Shown here in pieces: positions 28,374 through 36,391 of a DNA stretch of 64,000 bases. A program made the position numbers and the translations under genes. The notes beneath the pieces are model-generated. The model was not told the origin of the DNA and ran no database searches. It saw only the letters and a list, made by a program, of their open reading frames with translations. How positions within the stretch are numbered: the stretch's first letter is position 1; every line of letters begins with the position of its first letter. This DNA comes from Fortiea contorta PCC 7126 (GTDB lineage: Bacteria > Cyanobacteriota > Cyanobacteriia > Cyanobacteriales > Nostocaceae): the NCBI RefSeq assembly GCF_000332295.1, contig NZ_KB235931.1, positions 372,001 through 436,000 on the forward strand, given 5' to 3'.

Positions 28374-29438
28374 ATGAAAACAGACACGATTTTTTATAAG
28401 CTTTTTCAAGAGTTTCCCGATATTTTTTTTGAACTGATTGGCAAACCAGAAACTAATTCAAATCTCTATGAATTTCAAAGTCAAGAGGTCAAGGAAACTA
28501 GTTTTCGCTTAGACGGAATATTTTTAACATTAGAAAACTTATCCCACGAACCAATTTATTTCGTCGAAGTTCAATGTTACAAAGACGAGCTATTTTACGA
28601 CCGTTTTTTAACCAGTATTCTGCTTTATTTCTATCAGTATCAACCGCTTAATTCTCAGTGGTATGCTATAGTTATATTTGATACTCGTGCCAATGATGTA
28701 GATTTTCCTCAGCGTCTCAACTCACTAAGAGAGCCACACCTACGATGTTTTTATCTTGATGAATTAAGAAATGCATCAAATCAATCCCTGGGATTGGAAA
28801 TTGTGAAGCTAATTGTTGAAGGTAAGCGAAAAACCAAAAAATTAGTGGAGCAACTAATTAATCGCACTAGAGAAGAGGTAAATGATGCCGCTATCCAAAG
28901 AAAGGTTTTAGAATTGATAGAGGCGATTCTTGTTAATAAGTTTCCCAATTTGAGTAGAGAGGAGGTTAAGGAAATGTTGGCTCTGGAATTAATCAGGGGT
29001 ACAAGAGTATATCAAGAGCTGAAAGAAGAAGCTAGGGAAGAAGTTAAAGCCGAAATACAGGAAGAAATTCGAGAAAAAATTAAAGCTCAAGTTAAACTTG
29101 AAGTTCGAGAAGAGGTCGAACAAGAGGTCAAAGCTCAAGTTAAACTTGAAGTTCGAGAAGAAGTTGAACAAGAGGTCAAAGCTCAAGTTAAACTTGAAGT
29201 TCGAGAACAAGTCGAACAAGAGGTCAAAGCTCAAGTCAAACTTGAAGTTCGAGAAGAAGTTGAACAAGAGGTCAAAGCTCAAGTCAAACTTGAAGTTCGC
29301 GAAGAAGTCGAACAAGAGGTGAAAGCGGAAATTAAAGAAGAGATGATTAAAAAATTCCTGCAACGGGGAATGAGTGTACAGGAACTGGCTGAGTTATTTG
29401 AGTTGGACGTGGAAATTATTGCGAGATTGAATACATAA
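28374..29438 (+). CDS. Rpn-family (DUF2887) putative PD-(D/E)XK nuclease with a 16-residue tandem repeat
   Basis: The ATG is at 28374. The N-terminus matches the cyanobacterial DUF2887/Rpn group: FYKLFQEFPDIFFELIG, FRLDGIF and YFVEVQCYKDE, the last two carrying the D and E-x-Q of a restriction-endonuclease-like active site. The middle holds five near-identical copies of KAQVKLEVREEVEQEV, a charged coiled-coil of about 80 residues. The C-terminal LQRGMSVQELAELFELDVE is a short helix-turn-helix-like cap. Rpn proteins are recombination-promoting nucleases. The length of the charged repeat varies among relatives by slippage. It follows rsmH by 29 bp, but this is probably fortuitous. Confidence 0.9.
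   Translation: MKTDTIFYKLFQEFPDIFFELIGKPETNSNLYEFQSQEVKETSFRLDGIFLTLENLSHEPIYFVEVQCYKDELFYDRFLTSILLYFYQYQPLNSQWYAIVIFDTRANDVDFPQRLNSLREPHLRCFYLDELRNASNQSLGLEIVKLIVEGKRKTKKLVEQLINRTREEVNDAAIQRKVLELIEAILVNKFPNLSREEVKEMLALELIRGTRVYQELKEEAREEVKAEIQEEIREKIKAQVKLEVREEVEQEVKAQVKLEVREEVEQEVKAQVKLEVREQVEQEVKAQVKLEVREEVEQEVKAQVKLEVREEVEQEVKAEIKEEMIKKFLQRGMSVQELAELFELDVEIIARLNT
29082..29321 (+). repeat. 48-bp in-frame tandem repeat, five copies
   Basis: Five head-to-tail 48-bp units (240 bp in all) with only a few base differences encode KAQVKLEVREEVEQEV. The unit length is a multiple of three, so copy number can change without breaking the frame. The repeat keeps other frames open, which explains long spurious antisense frames here. 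Confidence 0.92.
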
Positions 29439-29478
29439 TTAAAAATCGCATGTGATGTAATGATAGCGATCGCTCTTT

Positions 29479-31353
29479 TTAACTAATATCAATTCTGGGC
29501 GCAGAGTGTCTATTTTTCAGTCGTTCGGGGCTACCTGTAGGTATGGCGGCGATTAACTGTTGGGTATATACTTCTTGAGGTTGAAGATAGATACTTTCTG
29601 CTGTACCTTCTTCAACAATTTGACCACGATTCATGACCAAAATGCGATCGCTCATAAATTTAACGACGCTTAAATCGTGGGAAATAAAAATATAAGTTAG
29701 TTGAAAATCCTCTTGCAATTCTTTGAGCAAATTCAACACTTGTGCTTGCACAGATACATCCAGCGCGGAAACAGATTCGTCACAAATGATAAACTTGGGG
29801 TTTAAAGCCAAAGAACGAGCAATACAAATCCGTTGACGTTGACCGCCAGAAAATTGATGAGGATAGCGGTTCATCGCTTCTGCATTCAATCCTACCCTTT
29901 CTAACAGTTCGACTACACGTTCTTTTCTTTGTCGCACTGTTTTCCCCACCGAATGAATAATTAACGGTTCCATAATTGCGTTTCCAATTTTCATCCGCGG
30001 ATTCAGGGAACTAAAAGGATTTTGAAAGATAATTTGCATTTCCCGTCGCAATTTCTGCAACTGTTGACCTTTGAGAGTGGTAATGTTCTGGTTTTCAAAA
30101 ATAATTTCCCCACTCATCGGTTCAATTAATCGCAGCAAGGTTCTACCCAAGGTGGTTTTCCCACAACCAGACTCTCCGACTAATCCTAGGGTTTCTCCTG
30201 GTTTAACATCAAAGGAAACGCTGTTAACAGCTATATGGTAGCGTTCTGTACCGCCAAATAAGTTGCGGATGGGAAACCCGACTTTCAGGTTGCGGATTTG
30301 CAAAAGGGGTTCTTTTGCTGCCAAATTGGTTAATCGTTGGGCGATTTCGGCTGAGGTGATGTCTGGTGGTTGGGGCGGTTCTTTCGCTTGAATGAGCAAT
30401 TTTCCGTTAGGCGATTCCTCTACACTCATGTAGTCGGAAACTGTGAGCAATTTTTGGGGATGGCGGGTGAGTGTGGGACGGCAAGCCACTAAGCCTTTAG
30501 TATAGGGATGTTGGGGATGGCGAAAAATTTCCTCAACAGTTCCATATTCAACAATTTTACCTCTGTACATCACTGCTACTTGGTCGGCTATTTCGGAAAT
30601 TAGTCCCAAGTCGTGGGTGATGAAAATCATGGACATTTCGCGGGTTTCTTGCAATTCTCGCATCAATTCCAGAATTGTTGCTTGGACTGTCACATCTAAA
30701 GCTGTGGTTGGTTCATCTGCAATTAATAGAGATGGGTTACAAGAAATCGCCATTGCAATCATTACCCGCTGTAACTGTCCTCCGGAGAGTTCATGGGGGT
30801 AACGTTCCAGCATAGCTTCTTTGTGCTGTCTGACCAACTGAGCCTGTTTTGCTGGAGAAGAATTTCCAGCTTCACTATAGTGTTGCTGGATTTGTTCATC
30901 ACTAGGAAGAAGTTTAACTTCTTGGAGGCCTGCGATCGCAATTTGTCTGGCTTCAGCAACTGACACATTCTGATGTCTGGTAATCGCTTCGGTTAGCTGA
31001 AACCCAATGGTGTAAACCGGATTGAGAGAACTCATCGGTTCTTGAAAAATCATGGCGATATCGCCACCCCGGTACACCTGCATTTGCTCACGTGGTAAAT
31101 CAATTAAATTGATTGGCTGACTATTTTCTTGGGGATAAAACCAAATTTCTCCGCCAGTAATGATACCCGGAGTTTGTAACAAACTCATAATTGCTAAGGA
31201 TGTTACTGATTTACCACTTCCCGACTCCCCGACTATTCCTAGAGTTTCACCACGACGCAATTGAAAGGAAATTCCATCAACTGCTTTAACTATCTCACCA
31301 TCACTGGCAAATTCTACTTGCAGATTGCGAACCTCTAGGACAGTTTCTTTCAT
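29479..31353 (-). CDS. Dipeptide/oligopeptide ABC transporter ATP-binding protein, two NBDs fused (DppD-DppF/GsiA type)
   Basis: The 624-residue protein contains two complete ABC ATPase domains in one chain. NBD1 has Walker A GESGSGKS at residues 42-49 and signature [11 protein letters not shown]2 has GESGCGKT at about 391-398 and signature FSGGQRQR, each with a D-E box ([23 protein letters not shown]) and H-loop (FITHDL; FISHDL). The NBD1 C-terminal stretch [14 protein letters not shown] is the oligopeptide-transporter signature of DppD/OppD. No permease or binding-protein gene is adjacent, so the partners are elsewhere. The ATG ends at 31353. Confidence 0.94.
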   Translation of the reverse strand: MKETVLEVRNLQVEFASDGEIVKAVDGISFQLRRGETLGIVGESGSGKSVTSLAIMSLLQTPGIITGGEIWFYPQENSQPINLIDLPREQMQVYRGGDIAMIFQEPMSSLNPVYTIGFQLTEAITRHQNVSVAEARQIAIAGLQEVKLLPSDEQIQQHYSEAGNSSPAKQAQLVRQHKEAMLERYPHELSGGQLQRVMIAMAISCNPSLLIADEPTTALDVTVQATILELMRELQETREMSMIFITHDLGLISEIADQVAVMYRGKIVEYGTVEEIFRHPQHPYTKGLVACRPTLTRHPQKLLTVSDYMSVEESPNGKLLIQAKEPPQPPDITSAEIAQRLTNLAAKEPLLQIRNLKVGFPIRNLFGGTERYHIAVNSVSFDVKPGETLGLVGESGCGKTTLGRTLLRLIEPMSGEIIFENQNITTLKGQQLQKLRREMQIIFQNPFSSLNPRMKIGNAIMEPLIIHSVGKTVRQRKERVVELLERVGLNAEAMNRYPHQFSGGQRQRICIARSLALNPKFIICDESVSALDVSVQAQVLNLLKELQEDFQLTYIFISHDLSVVKFMSDRILVMNRGQIVEEGTAESIYLQPQEVYTQQLIAAIPTGSPERLKNRHSAPRIDIS

Positions 31354-31690
31354 GGGAATCGGTATGAATATTTACTGAATACTTGATGCAAATTTTCACA
31401 GTAGGTTGAATACTGTGTTTTTGATTTTAGCTTTTTAATTCTGAGGAATTATTTTTTTTGGCAATTTTGATACTTTTAGTTTGTTATGAGGTGAGGGGCT
31501 AGCAAATAGGAGCTAGAGGCTAGATGGGGTGTACCTCATCTAATTGGGAACTGCGATAACTTAGACTACAACTATAACGAAAGTGGCTGATATCGGAATC
31601 ATATTTGATTGCGTGAAAAAACTCAGTACACTTTTACTCCCTTTTTCCTGTCCCCTGTTCCCTGTTAAGAGTTCCCTGTTCAAAATATAA

Positions 31691-31719
31691 ATACCCGACT
31701 TCTCGAAGAAATCGGGTAT
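31691..31719 (-). terminator. Terminator of the ssb-like gene
   Basis: ATACCCGA / TCGGGTAT arms (31691-31698 and 31712-31719) make an 8-bp stem just past the stop of the gene at 31726. On the minus strand the stem is followed by TTATATTTTG, a weak T-rich tail. Confidence 0.7.
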
Positions 31720-31725
31720 CTGGAA

Positions 31726-32289
31726 CTAAAAGGGAATATCGTCTATGTTCGGTTCTTCTTGCTGGGGTGCTGGATAGGTAGAGCGCTCAAAAGTGGCTGG
31801 GGGGTTACTGACCGGGGGAGCAACACTAGCAGGGCTTGTAACTGGGGTGGTTATGGGTGGTGGTGGATTATAACTGGGAGTATTTGTCTCTGGAGGCCGG
31901 GATGGGGTGGGGGATGGTTGACGGGAAGAGGTTTCGCTAGCTGCGGGATTTTTGGTGACAGCAGATGATGCGCTGAAATTAAAGCCAGTTCCCACTGATT
32001 GGATCTGTTGGATTGTCAATTCTGCACGTTTTTCTTTGAAACCTTCAGGGCGATCGATGGTATGCATTCCTAAACGTCCTACTAGGATAACGCGATCGCC
32101 CTGATGATATTGTTGTTGAATTTCTTTAGCCAAATTTCCCCAACCGACTACTTTTAAGGTCGCTGGTGGGTCTTCTGGTTTTTGAGAATTGGGAAACTGT
32201 ACCAGCATTTCCGCTACTTCTAGATTATCGGCTGTAAACCGTAATTGCGGTTCTTGAATAATTTCGGCGAGTAAAACGCAACTGTTCAT
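31726..32289 (-). CDS. Single-stranded DNA-binding protein (SSB type)
   Basis: The N-terminal 105 residues are an OB fold: MNSCVLLAEIIQEPQLRFT, KVVGWGNLAKEIQQQYHQGDRVILVGRL. A Pro/Ser/Thr-rich linker follows. The extreme C-terminus ends in NIDDIPF, the acidic tip with terminal Asp-Ile-Pro-Phe through which SSB recruits repair and replication proteins. The 187-residue length is normal. Some cyanobacteria carry more than one ssb; this one is divergent in sequence from the canonical form I know, so it may be a second SSB rather than the essential copy. A terminator lies directly downstream. Confidence 0.88.
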   Translation of the reverse strand: MNSCVLLAEIIQEPQLRFTADNLEVAEMLVQFPNSQKPEDPPATLKVVGWGNLAKEIQQQYHQGDRVILVGRLGMHTIDRPEGFKEKRAELTIQQIQSVGTGFNFSASSAVTKNPAASETSSRQPSPTPSRPPETNTPSYNPPPPITTPVTSPASVAPPVSNPPATFERSTYPAPQQEEPNIDDIPF

Positions 32290-32480
32290 AAATTTACTCC
32301 TAATGGTATTGGGTATAGGGGCGCCACTACTCGACTAGGGTTCCCCAGCATCGAGGAGTCAGCGTCATGGGGAAATGATTAACCTGAGAAATTAACTTGA
32401 TTTGTGCTGACCTACTTATGTTTAATTGTTGATCTGATTTGTAAGTTTTTCAGAATATAGCAGTTCTCAATTAGTTAAAG

Positions 32481-32513
32481 AGGGATTAGGGATTAGGGGA
32501 TAGGGATTAGGGA
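32481..32513. repeat. AGGGATT / TAGGGGA heptamer repeat in the 32290-32646 gap
   Basis: Short tandem heptamers of the type seen elsewhere in the window. The rest of this roughly 350-bp gap shows no gene. Confidence 0.65.
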
Positions 32514-32646
32514 ACTGTCAAGTGTTCCTCACTATCCCTTCTTGGATGAGGTTCATCGCAGTTCATCACCTCTGCTGGAATGAGACAAGGATTTTGTTCT
32601 GCTATTTAGCAGTATATTTGTACCATATTAGCGCAGGTAAAAAAGT

Positions 32647-33879
32647 TTATGTTTGCACATGTACGGGGAAAACTCCCAAAGCAATCAACCGGGCTGGGAT
32701 GTCACGTAATATGGGGAAGCGTAGCCAAGCTGGTGGTTGAAAGGTCTGATGGGAACTGAGGACAGGGGCAAATATTCGCTGCTGAATTAAGGTTTGGAAT
32801 GCTTGTATGATCCGTGTGGGTAATTCTCGTTGGCGTTGTATTTGGGCGAGGTGATGAAGTTCGATTTGTTGATTTTTCAGTGGTTGGCTGATGAGATTTG
32901 CTGTGACTACAGCGTCTTGAATTGCATAGTTAATCCCGACGCCAGCAACTGGAGACATGACATGAGCCGCATCGCCAATGAGCAGCATTCCTTGACGATA
33001 CCAGCGTTTGACTAGGCTGGATTCTACGGAAAGAAAGGCTATCTGTGACCAATCTTGTAAATTTTCGATGCGAGCGCTTAATTCTGGTGCGGCTATAACG
33101 ATAGACTCTTTGAATGCTGGCAAACCCGCAGCCCGAATTTGGTGATAGCCGCCTTTGGGAATGACGTAACCCATTTGCCATTCGTCACCCCGGTTAAGCA
33201 TGACGAGAATTTGACCTTGACTAATGCGTCCCATTCCTCCCTCAGCGTCTTGGGGATGACGGGGTAAACGAAACCACAGCACATCCATTGGTGGCGAACT
33301 TTCCTTTGACTCAAAGCCCCCCAATTGTCGCAATTTTGAGTGACGCCCATCTGCACCAACGGTGAGTATAGCCCGGATTTCGTGCCAACCACCACCGCCG
33401 CGATAGCGCACGCCTTGAATCACCCCATCTGACTCAATTAATTCCTGGACATTTGCTCCCATGACCAGTTGAAAATTGGGGTATTTTTGCGCTTCTTGGA
33501 TGATGAACTCCAGGAATTTTACCTGGGGCAACATCGTTATGTATGGGTAAGATGTTTTGAGATGACTAAAGTCTGCTAGGGTGACTGTTTCTTGGGGCGT
33601 TTGGATGCGAATCTGGTGCATTTTGTGATGAGGTAATTGCAGCAGGCGATCGCTTAACCCCAATTCTTGCATAATTTCCATCACCGACGGGTGAATGGTG
33701 TCGCCGCGAAAATCACGATCAAAGTCTTTGTGTGCTTCTAGCAAAATCACAGCAATCCCTTGACGCGCCAAGAGCAGAGCCAACACCACTCCTGCCGGGC
33801 CGCCACCCACTATGCAACAATTTGTGGTTTGTACGTCTACAATGTCATGGGTGGGATTTGTCTGTACATCATTTTTCAT
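32647..33879 (-). CDS. FAD-dependent monooxygenase/oxidoreductase (UbiH/PHBH-like)
   Basis: The GGGPAG dinucleotide-binding motif is at residues 25-30, VGADGRHSKLR (the DG motif) in the middle, and LLIGDAAHVMSPVAGVGINYA at about residues 296-316, the FAD-ribityl GD motif. This arrangement defines group A flavin monooxygenases, which hydroxylate aromatic or polyketide-like substrates with NAD(P)H. No substrate can be inferred from the neighbours, ssb and a sugar-type ABC ATPase. The ATG ends at 33879. An N-terminal extension of about 18 residues precedes the fold. Confidence 0.9.
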   Translation of the reverse strand: MKNDVQTNPTHDIVDVQTTNCCIVGGGPAGVVLALLLARQGIAVILLEAHKDFDRDFRGDTIHPSVMEIMQELGLSDRLLQLPHHKMHQIRIQTPQETVTLADFSHLKTSYPYITMLPQVKFLEFIIQEAQKYPNFQLVMGANVQELIESDGVIQGVRYRGGGGWHEIRAILTVGADGRHSKLRQLGGFESKESSPPMDVLWFRLPRHPQDAEGGMGRISQGQILVMLNRGDEWQMGYVIPKGGYHQIRAAGLPAFKESIVIAAPELSARIENLQDWSQIAFLSVESSLVKRWYRQGMLLIGDAAHVMSPVAGVGINYAIQDAVVTANLISQPLKNQQIELHHLAQIQRQRELPTRIIQAFQTLIQQRIFAPVLSSHQTFQPPAWLRFPILRDIPARLIALGVFPVHVQT

Positions 33880-34024
33880 AACAAAATTCTCAAACCCCTC
33901 ATCTCCAGAGTAGTTTTCTTTTGCCAGTCAGGGCAATTTTTTTAATGTTTCGTATTTACACAGAACGTGTATGATCACCCCATGACTGTCGTGTGTCCTT
34001 TGCTAATGACAATAAACAACATCC

Positions 34025-35299
34025 GTGGCACAAGTTCTTTTAGAAAACGTTTATAAAAGTTTTCCCCGTCGTCAAGGGGAAATTATCTCCTCACAAAACC
34101 CACCTCTATCTGGTCAAAAACGCGACACAGTTATAGAGAATGTAGATCATGTTAATCATGTCCTACGGCAGATTAACCTGACGATCGCTGATGGGGAATT
34201 TATGGTGCTGGTGGGGCCTTCAGGCTGTGGTAAAAGTACTCTGCTACGGTTAATCGCCGGTTTGGAGGTGATGACTGGCGGTAAAATTTGGGTGGGCGAT
34301 CGCTTAATTAATCATCTCCCACCCAAAGAGCGCGACATCGCTATGGTGTTTCAAAATTACGCCCTCTACCCGCATATGACGGTGTATGACAACATCGCTT
34401 TTGGTTTGCGTCGTCGAGAATCCACTACCTCAGATTGGGTGGAAAATATTTGCGTAAGCCTAACAAAAAAACTACCAAAAGGACTCCGTTATATTTCTGA
34501 GAAAGAAAGGGCGATAGACTTACAGGTGCGGAGTGTGGCGCAATTGTTGCAAATTGAAGGCTTGTTACATCGTTTACCCAAACAATTGTCTGGGGGACAA
34601 AGACAAAGGGTGGCTTTAGGAAGGGCGATCGCCCGCAATCCCCAAGTCTTTCTCATGGATGAACCGCTTTCTAACTTGGATGCGAAACTGCGAGCGGAAA
34701 CTCGCGCCCAAATCGTCAAATTGCAGCGTCAATTGGGGACAACGACGATTTATGTCACCCATGATCAAACTGAAGCGATGACAATGGGCGATCGGATTGC
34801 GATTATGAATCAAGGGAAAATTCAGCAAGTCGCCACTCCGTTAGAACTTTACAACGCTCCTGCTAATCGTTTTGTGGCTGAATTTATTGGTTCACCACCG
34901 ATGAATTTTATTCCCGTGAAATTTCACGCCCCGCAGTTAATTACCCATGCTCAATTTCGGCTCACTCTCCCTCAAATTTGGGCGGATGCGCTACAAAAAT
35001 ATGACGGACAAACCATAATTTTAGGCATTCGTCCAGAACATTTAAGCGTGAGTGTCCCAGCTACTAAAAATTTGTCTGTACAAGTGGATTTAGTGGAAAA
35101 TCTCGGTAACGATAGCTTTTTAACTGTTAAGCTAGCTGAGTCACAATTCCCGTCGAGAAATACGGCTAATTACCTGCAGGTGCGAGTCCAACCTGAGAGA
35201 TTGGTAAGTATTGGTGAGCAAATTTGGTTATCATTAACTCCAGAGAAAATCCACTTTTTCGACCCGGAAACGGATTTAGCCATATTTCCTCAGAATTAA
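34025..35299 (+). CDS. Sugar-type ABC transporter ATP-binding protein (MalK/UgpC family)
   Basis: The start is GTG at 34025 (MAQVLLENVYKSF). Walker A GPSGCGKST is at about residues 64-72, LSGGQRQR the signature, MDEPLSNLDAKLR the Walker B region, and a C-terminal TOBE-like regulatory region follows (LGIRPEHLSVSV, LENLGNDSF). This is the MalK/UgpC arrangement. Two insertions are unusual: about 27 residues between the first strand and the Walker A, and about 28 residues (around residues 125-153, ESTTSDWVENICV onward) after FGLRRR. No permease genes are adjacent, so it probably serves transporters elsewhere. Confidence 0.93.
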   Translation: MAQVLLENVYKSFPRRQGEIISSQNPPLSGQKRDTVIENVDHVNHVLRQINLTIADGEFMVLVGPSGCGKSTLLRLIAGLEVMTGGKIWVGDRLINHLPPKERDIAMVFQNYALYPHMTVYDNIAFGLRRRESTTSDWVENICVSLTKKLPKGLRYISEKERAIDLQVRSVAQLLQIEGLLHRLPKQLSGGQRQRVALGRAIARNPQVFLMDEPLSNLDAKLRAETRAQIVKLQRQLGTTTIYVTHDQTEAMTMGDRIAIMNQGKIQQVATPLELYNAPANRFVAEFIGSPPMNFIPVKFHAPQLITHAQFRLTLPQIWADALQKYDGQTIILGIRPEHLSVSVPATKNLSVQVDLVENLGNDSFLTVKLAESQFPSRNTANYLQVRVQPERLVSIGEQIWLSLTPEKIHFFDPETDLAIFPQN

Positions 35300-35427
35300 T
35301 CTCCAACTAGATCAAAGTTAGTATTTTTACTCAATTTAGTGTGAGAATTGCGCTAATAATTCTTTTTGCGATCGCTTTATCCCGAACTCAGGTTACTAAC
35401 ACAAGAAGCATAATTGACACTCCCCCG

Positions 35428-36279
35428 CTAACCGCAAAGCGGTGTAGCGGGAGATTCTTGCTTCTCAGAAACACGCTTTTTGGCGCAAGTACCAACGAGT
35501 CTTACTGCTTCTCCACAAGCTTGAATTTCTGTGTGTCCCACAGTATTTGTTGACAATATCCTGATCCCTTCTGCTCTCAAGTTCCGTGAGGCATTTTCAT
35601 CTCTATCATGAGTTGTTTGGCAACCTGGACAAATCCACTCACGGATGCTTAGATTTAGCGAATCATTCTTGTATCCACAGCATGAACAAAGCTTTGTGCT
35701 GGGAAAGAATCTATCAACTTGAACAAATTTGCCTTTTTCTCTCTCTAGTTTGTAACTGATGAAATTAAGCAGCATACCAAAACCAGCATCATGTATTGAC
35801 TTAGCTAATTTAGTACGTACTAATCCTTTAATACAAAGGTTCTCAGCTACTATGACTTGGTTATCGTCAACTAACTTTCGTGAGAGTTTATGGAGAAAAT
35901 CTTGTCGAGTGTTAGATATTTTTTCGTGAACTTTAGCAACTAATTTAACCGCTTTGCGCCTATTGTTAGATCCTTTGATTTTACGGGATAAAGCTTTTTG
36001 TCTAATTCTCAGTCGTTTAGCATACTTTCTAGTTGGCTTGATTGGGTCAACCTTATAACAGGTTTCACCGTCAAAGACAGTTACTAGACTATTTAACCCA
36101 AGATCGATTCCTGATATCTTCCCCTGCTTTGTAGTGAACAACTCATTAGTCTCGAACAGTATCGCCGCAAAATATTTATCTGTACTTGTCTTAGAAACAG
36201 TTACGGATTTAATTTTGCCATTGATGCTCTTAGAGAGACTGGCTTTAATTAATCCCAGCTTGGGAAGCTTTAAATTACC
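35428..36279 (-). pseudogene. tnpB: RNA-guided endonuclease TnpB (5'-truncated, nonsense mutation)
   Basis: The RuvC-type active site is intact in the remaining part: GIDLGLNSL (Asp), VIVAENL (Glu), the zinc-finger cysteines CSCCG and CPGC, and DRDENASRN (Asp). The N-terminal REC/wedge part is missing. Upstream in the same frame TNGKLKLPKLG-like sequence continues to 36279, but TAA at 36280-36282 breaks it, and readable sequence stops where the hairpin begins at about 36322. A TTG ending at 36141 could still start a 237-residue protein, but this would lack about 40% of TnpB. TnpB makes a guide RNA from its 3' end; that end here overlaps the right-end hairpin. Confidence 0.85.
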
Positions 36280-36321
36280 TTACACGCGAGAAACTATTGT
36301 GTTAACATATTTATAGTGGTC

Positions 36322-36370
36322 GCAATTCATCTCCCGTTACAGTCTACGACTGTAACGGGAGATGAATTGC
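36322..36370. repeat. Perfect 23-bp hairpin at the IS left side
   Basis: Arms at 36322-36344 and 36348-36370 are exact complements (GCAATTCATCTCCCGTTACA at the core) with only 3 nt between. It lies 21 bp past the stop of the methyltransferase gene and may also block transcription. Confidence 0.9.
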
Positions 36371-36391
36371 TCCATTAAGATAGAATCTTTT

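Larger units (their letters stand above)
35415..36370 (-). mobile_element. Decayed IS200/IS605-family (IS1341-type) element carrying a broken tnpB
   Basis: The element runs from a right-end hairpin at 35424-35451 (arms CCCGCTA/TAGCGGG with inner ACCGC/GCGGT) to a perfect 23-bp hairpin at 36322-36370. It contains only a tnpB fragment and no tnpA, so it cannot move itself. The ends are the imperfect-palindrome type recognised by TnpA rather than terminal inverted repeats. Confidence 0.75.

Noticed and set aside
29082-29321. CRISPR-like array
   Set aside because: The repeats are contiguous with no spacers, in frame, and encode a coiled coil.
28989-29363. Antisense 124-codon frame across the Rpn gene
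   Set aside because: It is a shadow of the 48-bp repeat, with a Phe/Asn/Leu-only composition.
36134-36316. Plus-strand 60-codon frame at the IS left end
   Set aside because: It is the antisense of the tnpB fragment and the hairpin.
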